From positions 310,001 to 374,000 of the forward strand of contig NZ_JADEYH010000002.1 of the NCBI RefSeq assembly GCF_017114865.1: DNA of 64,000 bases, given 5' to 3'. Below the pieces are notes generated by a model. That model worked only from the letters and a program-made list of their open reading frames with translations, searched no databases and had not been told where the DNA came from. Positions 16,982-24,892 of the stretch are shown here, piece by piece (the first letter of the stretch is position 1; every line of letters starts with the position of its first letter). A program made the translations under genes and the position numbers. Source of the DNA: Streptomyces verrucosisporus (GTDB lineage: Bacteria; Actinomycetota; Actinomycetes; Streptomycetales; Streptomycetaceae).

Positions 16982-19198
16982 GTGGCGGGCAAGTCCCCCG
17001 ACAGTTCGGAACGGCAGACTTCGTTGGGGGAGACGACCGGAGAGGCCGGAACGGTTCCCGAGCGGGCGCGTGACCCCCGCGTGGCGCTGTACGAGGCGCC
17101 CGGGGACGAGGCCGGGACCGGTGGCGAGGAGCCCTCGCCGAACGGTGACGGTCCGGCGGGGGCGGCCGGGGCGGCCGGTTCCGCCGAGGGCGGCGACACG
17201 GCGAGGACGGCGGTCCGGGAGCCGGAGACGCGGGAGCCTGAGGAGACCGGGGAGCCGGAGAAGGCCGGGGAGCCGGAGGCCGCCGGTGAGGACGCGTCCG
17301 CAGGTGGGGACGAGCCTGCCGGTGGGGAGTCCGGGGCCGGGCCGGTGGACCAGGCGACGGCGGTCTTCCGCACTCCTGAGGACAAGGCCGAGGCCAAGGC
17401 GGGGACCGGCAGGACCGACGAGGACGCCGACGCCGATGCCGAGGAGGCGGACGGCGGCACCGGCCCCGCCGAGGACCGTGACCCAGCCGAGGACGGGGGA
17501 GCCGGGGCCGGGCCGGTGGACCAGGCGACGGCGGTCTTCCGCACTCCTGAGGACAAGGCCGGGAGCAGGGCCGGGGAGAGGACCGGGGACGGCGGGGGCG
17601 GTGAGGAGGCCGGAGCCGACCGGCCGGTCGACCAGCCCACCGCGATGTTCCGGGTGCGTCCGGAAAGTGCCTCCGAGGAGCCGGGTTCAGAGGACCCGGG
17701 GGAGGCCGCGGACCCGGGGGAGCCGGAGAAGACCCAGGAGCCGGAGAAGGCCGGGGAACAGGCGGAGAGCGACGCCGAGCGGACGAGCCGCTTCGTACCG
17801 CTGCGGTCCGCCGACGCCCCCCGCGTGCCCCCGGCCGTCGTGTCGCCGGAGCAGCCGCCGCACACGCCGGGCCCCGAGCTGCCGGAGGCCGAGCGGACCA
17901 GGCAGCAGCCGCTGCCGCCGCACAGGCCCCTGGAACTGCTGGCCGAGCTGACGAACAAGCCGGCCCCGCCCGAGACCCCGGTGCGGGTCGCCCTGCGGCG
18001 GATCAAGATCTGGTCGCCGCTGGTCCTGCTGCTGGTGATCGCCCTGGCGGTCGCGCAGCTCATGCGCCCGCTTCCAGCCCCGGAGCTGGTGCTCACCGCC
18101 TCCGCCACCCACACCTTCGAGGGCGACGAGCCCACACTGGCCTGGCCGCCCGAGGGCCAGGCCGTCCTGGAGGTGGAGGGGCTCGGCTCCCTCGGCTCGT
18201 ACGGCGAGGAGAAGCCGGTGCCGATAGCGAGCGTGGCGAAGGTGATGACCGCTTACGTCATTCTCCGCGACCACCCGCTCAAGGCGGGCGAGGAGGGCCC
18301 GAGGATCCCGGTCGACGCGCAGGCCGAGAAGGACGCGGGTCTCAGCGCCCAGGGCGAGTCGACCGTCGAGGTGGAGGAGGGCGAGGAGATAACCCTCGAC
18401 GAGGCCCTCCACGCCCTGATGATCGCCTCCGCCAACAACGTGGCCCGGCTGCTGGCCCGCTGGGACTCCGGCGGCTCGGAGAAGGCGTTCGTGGAGAAGA
18501 TGAACGCCGCCGCCGAGGAGCTCGGGATGGAGAACACCACCTACACCGACGCCAGCGGGCTGCGCAAGGACACCGTCAGCACGGCCGCCGACCAGGTCGA
18601 ACTCGGCAAGAAGGTCATGGACTACGAGGCCTTCCGGGAGATCGTCAAGAAGCCCTCGTACAAGGACCGCAACGGTGTGAGCCACCGCAACTGGAACGGG
18701 CTCGTCCCGTACAACCGCGCGGTCGGCATCAAGACCGGCACGACCACCGCGGCCGGCGGCAACCTGCTGTTCGCGGGCGAGAAGGAGGTCGGCGGCACCA
18801 CACAGCTGATCATCGGCGCGATGCTGGGGCAGCACAAGCCGCCGATCATCGACACGGTGATCGCCGAGAGCCGCGAGCTGCTGGTCTCCGCGCAGGAGGT
18901 CCTGAAGTCGGAGAAGATCGTCGCCAAGGGCGACGTGGTGGGCTACGTGGACGACGGCCTCGGCGGCCGTACGCCGCTGGTCGCGACCGAGGACGTCTCG
19001 GCGGTCGGCTGGTCCGGCCTGAAGGTGGAGCTGGCCCTGACCGACGGCGGCAAGGGCGTTCCGCACACGGCGGCCCCGGGCGACACCGTCGGCACCCTGA
19101 CCGTCGGCAGCGGGCCGGGCCAGGTGAAGGTCCCGGTGGCCGTCCGGGGCGAGCTGGCCGAACCGGACCTGGGCACGAGGCTGACCCGCGTCCTGTGA
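16982..19198 (+). CDS. D-alanyl-D-alanine carboxypeptidase (penicillin-binding protein, S11) with long cytoplasmic repeat region
   Basis: A 738-aa protein. Residues 1-335 are acidic, Pro/Glu/Ala-rich and disordered, with three copies of a PVDQxTAxFR motif. A single membrane segment (about 341-362) follows, then an extracellular S11 peptidase domain (about 385-640) with catalytic S417-x-x-K420, S483-A-N485 and K584-T-G586, and a C-terminal beta domain. It trims the terminal D-Ala of peptidoglycan stem peptides. The N-terminal region is far longer than in typical DacC/PBP5 proteins and would face the cytoplasm. GTG start. It is divergent from the GPP34 gene and ends in a strong terminator. Confidence 0.92.
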   Translation: MAGKSPDSSERQTSLGETTGEAGTVPERARDPRVALYEAPGDEAGTGGEEPSPNGDGPAGAAGAAGSAEGGDTARTAVREPETREPEETGEPEKAGEPEAAGEDASAGGDEPAGGESGAGPVDQATAVFRTPEDKAEAKAGTGRTDEDADADAEEADGGTGPAEDRDPAEDGGAGAGPVDQATAVFRTPEDKAGSRAGERTGDGGGGEEAGADRPVDQPTAMFRVRPESASEEPGSEDPGEAADPGEPEKTQEPEKAGEQAESDAERTSRFVPLRSADAPRVPPAVVSPEQPPHTPGPELPEAERTRQQPLPPHRPLELLAELTNKPAPPETPVRVALRRIKIWSPLVLLLVIALAVAQLMRPLPAPELVLTASATHTFEGDEPTLAWPPEGQAVLEVEGLGSLGSYGEEKPVPIASVAKVMTAYVILRDHPLKAGEEGPRIPVDAQAEKDAGLSAQGESTVEVEEGEEITLDEALHALMIASANNVARLLARWDSGGSEKAFVEKMNAAAEELGMENTTYTDASGLRKDTVSTAADQVELGKKVMDYEAFREIVKKPSYKDRNGVSHRNWNGLVPYNRAVGIKTGTTTAAGGNLLFAGEKEVGGTTQLIIGAMLGQHKPPIIDTVIAESRELLVSAQEVLKSEKIVAKGDVVGYVDDGLGGRTPLVATEDVSAVGWSGLKVELALTDGGKGVPHTAAPGDTVGTLTVGSGPGQVKVPVAVRGELAEPDLGTRLTRVL
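17331..17561 (+). repeat. 60-bp exact in-frame duplication in carboxypeptidase gene
   Basis: Positions 17331-17390 and 17502-17561 are identical (period 171 bp, 57 codons) and encode GPVDQATAVFRTPEDKA twice. A third, diverged copy (RPVDQPTAMFR) follows. The identity at silent positions suggests recent duplication or gene conversion. Confidence 0.9.
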
Positions 19199-19220
19199 CG
19201 CGCGGGCCGCGGGGCCCGTA

Positions 19221-19268
19221 CGCGGGGCGCGGTACGGACGGTGTCTTCCGTCCGCACCGCGCCCCGCG
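19221..19268 (+). terminator. Terminator after D-Ala-D-Ala carboxypeptidase gene
   Basis: A 13-bp stem (CGCGGGGCGCGGT) extends after a 2-nt internal bulge into a further 6-bp stem; 22 bp past the stop codon. Confidence 0.75.
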
Positions 19269-19349
19269 CGCGTCCGGCCGCGGCCCCCGTTACCCAGCCG
19301 TGCCCCCGGTCGGCACATGGCCGGGCCCGCGGCGGTAATCCTCTAGGCC

Positions 19350-20402
19350 ATGGCGAAGACGTGGTGGTCCGTCGTGCGGGGCGTGGCCAAGGAGTTTTTC
19401 GAGGACGAGATCCCGGACCGGGCGGCGACCCTCACGTACTACGGCGTGCTGTCGATCTTCCCCGCCCTGCTGCTGCTCGTCTCGCTGCTCGGTGCGGTCG
19501 GCGAGACGGCGACCCAGTACATCCTGGAGAACCTCCGGCAGCTCGCCCCCGGCCCGGCCCGCGAGATCCTGAGCGACACGGTGGGCGAGATCCGGCGCGG
19601 CAGCGGCGGCGGCTTCGTGGCGGCCGTCAGCCTGCTGGGCGCGGTGTGGGCCTCCTCCGGCTACGTCGCGGCGTTCATCCGCGCGGCCAACCGCGTCCTC
19701 GACATCCCCGAGGGCCGCCCGGTGTGGAAGCTCACGCCGCTGCGGATCGGCGTGACGCTGGTGCTGATGGTGCTGCTCGCCGTCAGCGCGGTGATCGTGG
19801 TCTTCACCGGCGGGCTGGCCGAGCAGGCCGGGAAGGCCGTCGGCATGGGCGACCAGGCGCTGCTGGTGTGGTCGGTCGCCAAGTGGCCGGTGCTGGTGCT
19901 GCTGGTCGCGGCGATGATCAGCATCCTGTACTGGTCGGCCCCCAACGCCCGGCTGCGGGGCCTGCGCATGGCGCCGGGCAGTCTGGTGGCCGTGCTGCTG
20001 TGGCTGGCCGCCTCGGCGGGCTTCGCGGTCTACACGGCGAACTTCGGCTCGTACAACAAGACCTACGGCACCCTCGCCGGCGCCGTGGTCTTCCTCGTCT
20101 GGCTGTGGCTGTCGAACATCGCCATCCTGCTCGGCCTGGAGCTGGACGCCGAACTGGCCCGCCGGCGGGCGTACGCGGACGGGCTGCCGAAGGGGGAGGA
20201 GCCGTACGTGGAGCCGCGCGACACCGCCAAGTGGCCGCGCTCGCTGCGGCTGCGGCTGCGGCGCCTCAGGTGGCTCAGGCGGCAGCGGAGCGGAGGCGAG
20301 TCCGCCCGTACCGGCCCGGGCCGGGACCAGGCCCAGGGCTCGCGCCCGGACCCGGAACCGGACGCCTCACGCGGCCATACGCTCGACAAGGCGGCGGACT
20401 GA
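19350..20402 (+). CDS. YihY/BrkB family inner-membrane protein
   Basis: A 350-aa protein with about six hydrophobic segments and the family's 'DRAATLTYYGVLSIFPALLLLVSL', 'YTANFGSYNKTYGTLAGAVVFLVWLW' and 'LGLELDAEL' motifs. YihY/BrkB proteins are polytopic membrane proteins of unsettled function; the old name RNase BN is incorrect. The C-terminal tail (about 285-350) is basic and disordered. No clear Shine-Dalgarno precedes the ATG. The last 36 bp overlap the end of the convergent DUF3618 gene. Confidence 0.88.
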   Translation: MAKTWWSVVRGVAKEFFEDEIPDRAATLTYYGVLSIFPALLLLVSLLGAVGETATQYILENLRQLAPGPAREILSDTVGEIRRGSGGGFVAAVSLLGAVWASSGYVAAFIRAANRVLDIPEGRPVWKLTPLRIGVTLVLMVLLAVSAVIVVFTGGLAEQAGKAVGMGDQALLVWSVAKWPVLVLLVAAMISILYWSAPNARLRGLRMAPGSLVAVLLWLAASAGFAVYTANFGSYNKTYGTLAGAVVFLVWLWLSNIAILLGLELDAELARRRAYADGLPKGEEPYVEPRDTAKWPRSLRLRLRRLRWLRRQRSGGESARTGPGRDQAQGSRPDPEPDASRGHTLDKAAD

Positions 20403-20735
20403 CGCCGGCGTCCGCGGGTCGTGGCGCGGCGGGTGCCACCGCCGCAGCACCTGCCGCCGCCGCAGCACCGCGGCGGCCACGGCCAGGGCGAGCACGGCCC
20501 CGCCCGCCACGGCCAGCGGCACGGCGTTGCGCCGGCCCGCCCGTACGGCGCCCGACGCCTTGCGCTGCGCCAGGGCCTTGACGTCGGCCTTGGCCGCCAG
20601 CTCCTCGATGGTGTCGCCGAGCTCCCGGCGCGTGCGGTCGATCCGCTCGCGCAGCTCGGCGGGGGTGTCCGGGTCGGCGGGGATGCCCGGGGTGTCCGGG
20701 ACCTCCGCCTGACTGGTGTCCCTCGAAACGCTCAT
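20367..20735 (-). CDS. DUF3618 domain membrane protein
   Basis: A 122-aa protein with the DUF3618 helix 'LRERIDRTRRELGDTIEELAAKADVKA' and one membrane segment (about residues 70-90). The family commonly travels with a phage_holin_3_6 protein, as here (4-bp overlap), and is thought to be an envelope or stress protein. Its 3' end overlaps the convergent YihY gene tail-to-tail. Confidence 0.85.
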   Translation of the reverse strand: MSVSRDTSQAEVPDTPGIPADPDTPAELRERIDRTRRELGDTIEELAAKADVKALAQRKASGAVRAGRRNAVPLAVAGGAVLALAVAAAVLRRRQVLRRWHPPRHDPRTPASVRRLVERMAA

Positions 20736-21166
20736 CGCCGCGCCCTTCCCCTGATCTCGTCCAGGTCGTCGTGCACGCCCCGCAGCGCCCGCTCGGGTTT
20801 GGCGGGCGTCGCCCTGCGCATCTGCTGCCGTCCCAGAGCCGCCAGCACCCCGGCGACGAGGAACAGCACCGCCATGATCACCAGGGCGGACAGCCACACC
20901 GGCCACACCACGGACAGGCCGGCGATCGCGGCCGTCACACCGGCGCCCACCGCGTACAGCGCGACCACCCCGGCGCCGCCGAGCATGCCGCCGCCCATCC
21001 CGGCCCGCTTGCCCTTCTCGGCCATCTCCATCTTGGCGAGCTGCAGCTCCTCCTTCATGAGCTGGGACATCTGCGCGGTGGCCCGCGCCACCAGCTCGCC
21101 GACGGAGTGCTCCTCTCCCGGGCCGTGCCCGCGCCTGTGTCCGTCCATCCGCTGCATCGTGCTCAT
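20732..21166 (-). CDS. Phage_holin_3_6 family (DUF1469) membrane protein
   Basis: A 144-aa protein with 'SVGELVARATAQMSQLMKEELQLAKMEM' followed by two membrane segments, the layout of the so-called actinobacterial holin superfamily III. Despite the name, these are usually chromosomal envelope proteins rather than lysis proteins, and I do not assign it to the tail module. The ATG at 21166 is chosen; an in-frame GTG at 21196 would add 10 residues. It is first in a two-gene unit with DUF3618. Confidence 0.85.
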   Translation of the reverse strand: MSTMQRMDGHRRGHGPGEEHSVGELVARATAQMSQLMKEELQLAKMEMAEKGKRAGMGGGMLGGAGVVALYAVGAGVTAAIAGLSVVWPVWLSALVIMAVLFLVAGVLAALGRQQMRRATPAKPERALRGVHDDLDEIRGRARR

Positions 21167-21504
21167 CGTCGTCGCGCTCCCCTCATGGGTCAGCACTCCG
21201 AGTACCTCCGCTCACCGCCCGCTAACCCGGCCTCACCCGTTCGTCACGGCGTCCGGGGCGTGCGGGGCGTGCGGGGTCCGGCGGTGGCCGACGGCGGCCG
21301 GGGCGCGGGAGCGCTCACGGCGGTGCCTCCCCGTCCCGCCGTGCCCGCCACCCGCGTGCTTTCCCGGAGGCCGGAGCGCCCGGAGTGCCCGGGGCGCCGA
21401 GCCCGGCTGCCCCGGGCGGTCTCATGCCGGAGGCTCCCGCGGCCGGTCCGCGCCGCCCGGCACGGTGGCGGGGGCGTGCGGGGATGTGTCCCCGGCCCGG
21501 CGGT
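21167..21504. other. Intergenic, 338 bp
   Basis: No gene is seen. It separates the holin_3_6 start from the stop of the small HTH gene, both on the minus strand. It contains a short tandem GGGGCGTGC duplication near 21255 and otherwise unremarkable GC-rich sequence. Confidence 0.5.
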
Positions 21505-21678
21505 TCACCCGCCGGGCCGGCGGGCGGAGCGTTCGGCGGCGAAGACGTCCTCCAGGCGGTAGAGCAGGGCGCGCCCCTGCCGCCCCGCCGGAGCGAGGCG
21601 GCCGAGCTGCACCCACTTGCGGATGGTGGCCGGGGCGACCGAGACCTCCCGGGCGGCCATCGCCGCGGTGACCAGCAT
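21505..21678 (-). CDS. Small excisionase/MerR-like helix-turn-helix protein
   Basis: A 57-aa protein with a winged-helix pattern: 'MAAREVSVAPATIRKWVQLGRLAPAG...ALLYRLEDVFAAE'. This is the HTH_17/MerR-type fold used by phage excisionases and small regulators. Its ATG overlaps the preceding stop as TGATG, so it is translationally coupled to the upstream gene. It probably belongs to the control region of the tail module. Confidence 0.75.
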   Translation of the reverse strand: MLVTAAMAAREVSVAPATIRKWVQLGRLAPAGRQGRALLYRLEDVFAAERSARRPGG

Positions 21679-22286
21679 CAGGCGCCACTGCCCAGCGGAT
21701 CGTGCGGCAGCCCGTCCGGCAGCTCGCGCTGTGGCCAGGAGTGCCGGTGGGCGGGGTCGGTGCGGCAGCCGCACCCGGGGTCTTCGCAGCGGCAGCCGGG
21801 GTTGATGCACAGCACGGCCCGGCGCTCGGGGAAGGCGCGCAGGGAAACGGAGGCGCACCACGGGCAGCGTCCGTCGACGGCCGTCATCGCCTCGCTCCCG
21901 CCCAGCGCCCGCGAGCAGCGGCGGCTCATCCTGCGGGCCTCGTCCAGGACGTGCTCGGCGAGGACCGCGTCGCGGCCGATGCGGTCGAGCAGGCTCAGCA
22001 GGCGCCCGATCCGCCGGGGGGCCCGTGCGCGCTGCGGGCGGGGGAGGTCGAGCCTGTCGTGCACTGCCTCCTCCAGCTCGGTGACGCCGTCGGTGATGTC
22101 GCGGATGGCGTCGGAGATGTGCAGGCGCAGCGGGGCGGTGGACCGGGCGCCCCCGGAGGGGCCGGGGGGCGGACCGGGTACGGCCGGGCTACGCCCGCCG
22201 GGCGCCAGTTCGGCGAGGAGCTCGGGGAACTGGCGGCGCAGCGCGCCCAGCCGACGGGCGGTCTCGGTACGGACGGTGTCATTCAT
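21678..22286 (-). CDS. Unknown protein with cysteine-rich C-terminus, tail-module control region
   Basis: A 202-aa protein. The N-terminal two thirds is helical with Arg-rich stretches. The C-terminus has clustered Cys/His (CPWC, then CINPGCRCEDPGCGC and PAHRHSW) that suggest zinc binding, possibly DNA contact. It is divergent from the XRE repressor, with the shared promoter/operator region between them. The ATG at 22286 has GGGGAGG about 8 nt upstream. I do not recognise the family. Confidence 0.65.
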   Translation of the reverse strand: MNDTVRTETARRLGALRRQFPELLAELAPGGRSPAVPGPPPGPSGGARSTAPLRLHISDAIRDITDGVTELEEAVHDRLDLPRPQRARAPRRIGRLLSLLDRIGRDAVLAEHVLDEARRMSRRCSRALGGSEAMTAVDGRCPWCASVSLRAFPERRAVLCINPGCRCEDPGCGCRTDPAHRHSWPQRELPDGLPHDPLGSGA

Positions 22287-22428
22287 GCGGTCCTCCCCTT
22301 CTGTACCGGCGCCGGCCGTTGCCGTAACGGCTCGCGGCGGCCGGGGCCCGTCGGTGTGCGGGTGGCGGGTGCCATGGGTGACTCCCTCGATGCGTGTCGC
22401 TGTTCGGTGCGGACCATATGATCCTATG

Positions 22429-22525
22429 TTGCGTGCTGGCGCGCAACAAATATCCGTCGAGGTTCGCCAGGTCTTCCATTTCGCGCTCGATAGCACGTAA
22501 TGCCGTGCGCGAAAGCACGTTATGC
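22429..22525. promoter_or_regulatory. Divergent promoter/operator array of the tail-module repressor
   Basis: Two imperfect dyads AGCA-N5-TGC(T) (AGCACGTAATGC at 22492-22503, AGCACGTTATGC at 22514-22525) start exactly 22 bp apart, two helical turns. A further inverted repeat TTGCG...CGCAA lies at 22429-22446. The region is AT-richer than its surroundings and lies between divergent genes, as expected for an autoregulated phage-type switch. Confidence 0.6.
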
Positions 22526-22550
22526 TGAGGGTCCACGAAGGGGGCGAGTC

Positions 22551-22994
22551 ATGGCCGCAGCGCAGGATCTGGAAGCTTTCGCGACCTGGATCGAAGGGCT
22601 GATCCGGGAGCGGGGTTACGACATCGACAGCCCGCGGGGCGGCGGCAAGTCGCGCCTCGCCGACGCCGCCGGCGTCCACCGCGCGGCGATCACCCGGTTG
22701 CTGCGGCGGCACAGCATGCCCGACCTGGAGACCATGCGGCGGCTCGCCCGGGTGCTGAGGGTCCCGGTGCGGGAGATGCTCGTCCGCTCCGGTCAGCTCA
22801 CCGCCGACGAGCTGCCGCTGCCGCCGTCCCCCGGGGGTCGTGCGGACGGCGGGGCGGAGGAGTTGCTCACCCTGGAGCGCGCCGCCGAACTGCTGGGCAT
22901 CCCGGCCGGGCAGCGGGAGATGTTCGTCAGGGTGGCGAGCCAGTTCCTGCCCGAAGGGGGTCCCGTGGAGCCACCCGCGCGCCGCCGCGCCTGA
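22551..22994 (+). CDS. XRE-family repressor-like regulator of the tail module
   Basis: A 147-aa protein. The helix-turn-helix (about 25-75) reads 'GGGKSRLADAAGVHRAAITRLLRRHSMPDLETMRRLARVLRVPV'. The C-terminal part has a second helical domain ('LTLERAAELLGIPAGQREMFVRVASQF'). GAAGGGGGCGAG lies just upstream of the ATG. It lies directly between an operator array and the tail genes and is the best candidate for their regulator. No RecA-cleavage (S24 peptidase) domain is present, so induction would not be by classical LexA-style autocleavage. Confidence 0.75.
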   Translation: MAAAQDLEAFATWIEGLIRERGYDIDSPRGGGKSRLADAAGVHRAAITRLLRRHSMPDLETMRRLARVLRVPVREMLVRSGQLTADELPLPPSPGGRADGGAEELLTLERAAELLGIPAGQREMFVRVASQFLPEGGPVEPPARRRA

Positions 22995-23324
22995 CCGCCG
23001 CGCCGCCACGCGACCCCTCCCGCCGGCCCGGTCCCGCTCTCCTGCGGGGCCGGGCCGGACTGTCGTACGGGTCGATGACGGTCGTCGGCAGCGGTCACCG
23101 CCCGCCGGTCGCGGTACCCCCTTCTGCGCTTCGCGCCCCACTCCCGGACGGTGCGGCGCGGGCTCTCCGGGAAGTCGCCACGCCTTACTGGTTGCGCGCT
23201 CGCACGATCTAGTTCACACTTGGACGCAGCGGCGGAGCTGTGCCCGTATCCCGGGTGCGGCCCGCCGTTCGTCATGGGCGGGCCCCTGCGGCCGGCCCGC
23301 CCTCTTCAAGGAAGGAGGAGGCGT
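22995..23324 (+). other. Terminator and probable promoter region of the tail operon, 330 bp
   Basis: It begins with a terminator (23023-23058, 15-bp stem with one wobble, loop TCTCCT). Further on, TTACTG (23185-23190) and TAGTTC (23210-23215) could be -35/-10 elements with a 19-bp spacer. A GTTGCGCGCTCGC stretch here echoes the TTGCGTGCTGGC of the upstream operator. A strong GAAGGAGGAGG ribosome-binding site lies at the right end. Confidence 0.45.
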
Positions 23325-23741
23325 GTGGTTGATCCGCTGCTGGCGTTCCCGGACGTCGAGCGTCTGATCGTCGACTTCCTCGGCGACCGGCCGGAGCTCA
23401 CCGGGGTGACGGTGGACAACGTCCCGCCGGACGGCTTCGACGGAACCCAGCGCGTGGTGCTGGTCTCCCGGGTGGGCGGGGCGTGGGTCGACGACCTCCA
23501 CCTCGACAACCCCCTGGTGGAGCTCGAGGTCTACGGGCCGGACAAGACCACGGCCCACACCGACTCGCTGGGCATGCGCGCCGCGCTGCTGCGACTGCGC
23601 GGCACCACCCACGGGACGGCCACGGTCACCGACGTGGTCGAGGCGGACGGCGTCCGCTGGCTGCCCGACTACAACCGGCTCGACGCCAACCGCTACCTGA
23701 CCACGGTGCGGCTGTCGCTCACCCCGGTCCAGACCGGCTGA
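23325..23741 (+). CDS. Tail terminator-like protein (siphovirus type)
   Basis: A 138-aa protein: 'VVDPLLAFPDVERLIVDFLGDRPELTGVTVDNVPPDGFDGTQRVVLVSRVGGAWVDD' resembles tail terminator/completion proteins of actinophages (alpha-beta fold, about 130-140 aa), which cap the end of the tail tube. It sits immediately before the tube gene, which is the canonical place. In a true phage, head and connector genes would precede it; here there is only the repressor. The GTG at 23325 follows GGAGGAGG. Confidence 0.65.
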   Translation: MVDPLLAFPDVERLIVDFLGDRPELTGVTVDNVPPDGFDGTQRVVLVSRVGGAWVDDLHLDNPLVELEVYGPDKTTAHTDSLGMRAALLRLRGTTHGTATVTDVVEADGVRWLPDYNRLDANRYLTTVRLSLTPVQTG

Positions 23742-23803
23742 CGGCCGCCGCGCCAACACAGCCGCGCCGGCACCGCCGAACCGGCACCGCACCACCCCGT
23801 CAC

Positions 23804-23828
23804 AGGGCCCCGCACGAAGCGGGGCCCT
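23804..23828 (+). terminator. Hairpin between tail terminator and tube genes
   Basis: A 10-bp perfect stem (AGGGCCCCGC/GCGGGGCCCT) with loop ACGAA followed by TC. It may act as a partial terminator or as an mRNA stabiliser setting expression of the tube gene. Confidence 0.5.
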
Positions 23829-23887
23829 TCGCACGAGCGCGGAAGCGGAAGACGCGATCCGCGCTCCGAACCGAGGAGTCGCCTCAC

Positions 23888-24475
23888 ATGGCAGGTATGA
23901 ACCCCAACCAGATCCGCGTGGCCGGCAACGGCCGCATCCTCGTCGCCCCGCTGGGCACCGCCGCCCCGGCCGACACCGCCTCCGAGTGGGGCACCGGCTG
24001 GACCGACGTCGGCTACACCAGCTCCGACGGCGTGAAGTTCGGCCGCAAGGAGAAGACCTCCCAGGTCGACACCTGGCAGTCCGTCGGCCCGGCCCGCTTC
24101 ATCTACGAGGACCGGGACATGACGGTGAAGTTCAGCATGCTCCAGTTCAACCCGGACACCCTGCCGCTGTACTTCGGCGGCGGCGAGGTCAGGGAGACCG
24201 CGGCCGGCTCGGGCGTCTACCAGTACGACGTGCTCTCCGACCCGATCCCGGACGAGCGGTCGCTGGGCCTGGAGTTCACCGACGGCGAGGAGGTCGTCTA
24301 CCGCTTCGTCCTGCCGCGCGGTCAGGTCACCGACACCGACGAGGTCGAGATGAACCGCAAGGGTTCGCTGAAGCTCGGCGTCACCTTCACGGCGATGGCG
24401 GTCCACGCCGCCACTCCGCTGGCCACCTGGCTGGTCAAGGACCCCGACTTCGCCGGCACCACCCCGGCTGCCTGA
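23888..24475 (+). CDS. Major tail tube protein
   Basis: A 195-aa protein: 'RVAGNGRILVAPLGTAAPADT...WGTGWTDVGYTSSDGVKFGRKEKTSQVDTWQS' and 'YRFVLPRGQVTDTDEVEMNRKGSLKLGVTFTAM' are characteristic of actinophage major tail proteins. These form hexameric rings of a non-contractile tube. No sheath gene is present, so the tail is of flexible type. It is separately preceded by a hairpin, consistent with high expression. ATG start, GAGGAG at about -12. Confidence 0.8.
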   Translation: MAGMNPNQIRVAGNGRILVAPLGTAAPADTASEWGTGWTDVGYTSSDGVKFGRKEKTSQVDTWQSVGPARFIYEDRDMTVKFSMLQFNPDTLPLYFGGGEVRETAAGSGVYQYDVLSDPIPDERSLGLEFTDGEEVVYRFVLPRGQVTDTDEVEMNRKGSLKLGVTFTAMAVHAATPLATWLVKDPDFAGTTPAA

Positions 24476-24519
24476 TCCGTTCCGCGGGCTGGACCGCACA
24501 GCACAGCAAGCACAGCACC

Positions 24520-24545
24520 GGCGCCGGGCCCTCGGGCCCGGCGCC
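24520..24545 (+). terminator. Hairpin between tube and chaperone genes
   Basis: A 12-nt GC-only dyad (GGCGCCGGGCCC/GGGCCCGGCGCC) with a 2-nt centre. It probably attenuates transcription or stabilises the tube mRNA, as chaperones are needed in smaller amounts. Confidence 0.5.
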
Positions 24546-24601
24546 CTCCGCTTCCGTCCCGATCCCGACATCCCGACACCCCGGCAAGGAGCCGACCAGA
24601 C

Positions 24602-24892
24602 ATGACCACGTTCGACGTCAACGCCGCACGCGCCCAGCGCACGGAGGCACTGGGCCGCGCCTGGACCTTCACCATCGACGGCGACACCTTCGAGATGCCC
24701 GGCGAGCTCAGCCGCCGTACCGCCCGCGCCCTGCGCGAGCTGGACGACAACGACATCGACGGCCTGCTGCGCCTGCTCCTGGGTGAGGAGCAGTTCGACC
24801 GCTTCGACCGGCACGACGTCTCCATGCAGGACGTCGCCGCGATCCTGGAGGCGTACGGGAAGGCCACCGGGCTCGGCCTGGGGGAAGGCTGA
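24602..24892 (+). CDS. Tail assembly chaperone G
   Basis: A 96-aa protein. 'WTFTIDGDTFEMPGELSRRTARALRELDDNDIDGLLRLLLGEEQFDRF' matches small actinophage tail assembly chaperones, which coat the tape measure before tube polymerisation. The last codons contain a -1 slippery heptamer, so a fraction of ribosomes make the longer GT fusion. AAGGAG lies about 11 nt before the ATG. Confidence 0.82.
   Translation: MTTFDVNAARAQRTEALGRAWTFTIDGDTFEMPGELSRRTARALRELDDNDIDGLLRLLLGEEQFDRFDRHDVSMQDVAAILEAYGKATGLGLGEG

Noticed and set aside
20732..21166. Phage_holin_3_6 protein as part of the tail lysis cassette
   Set aside because: It lies outside the module, is paired with DUF3618, and this family is a common chromosomal envelope protein in actinobacteria.
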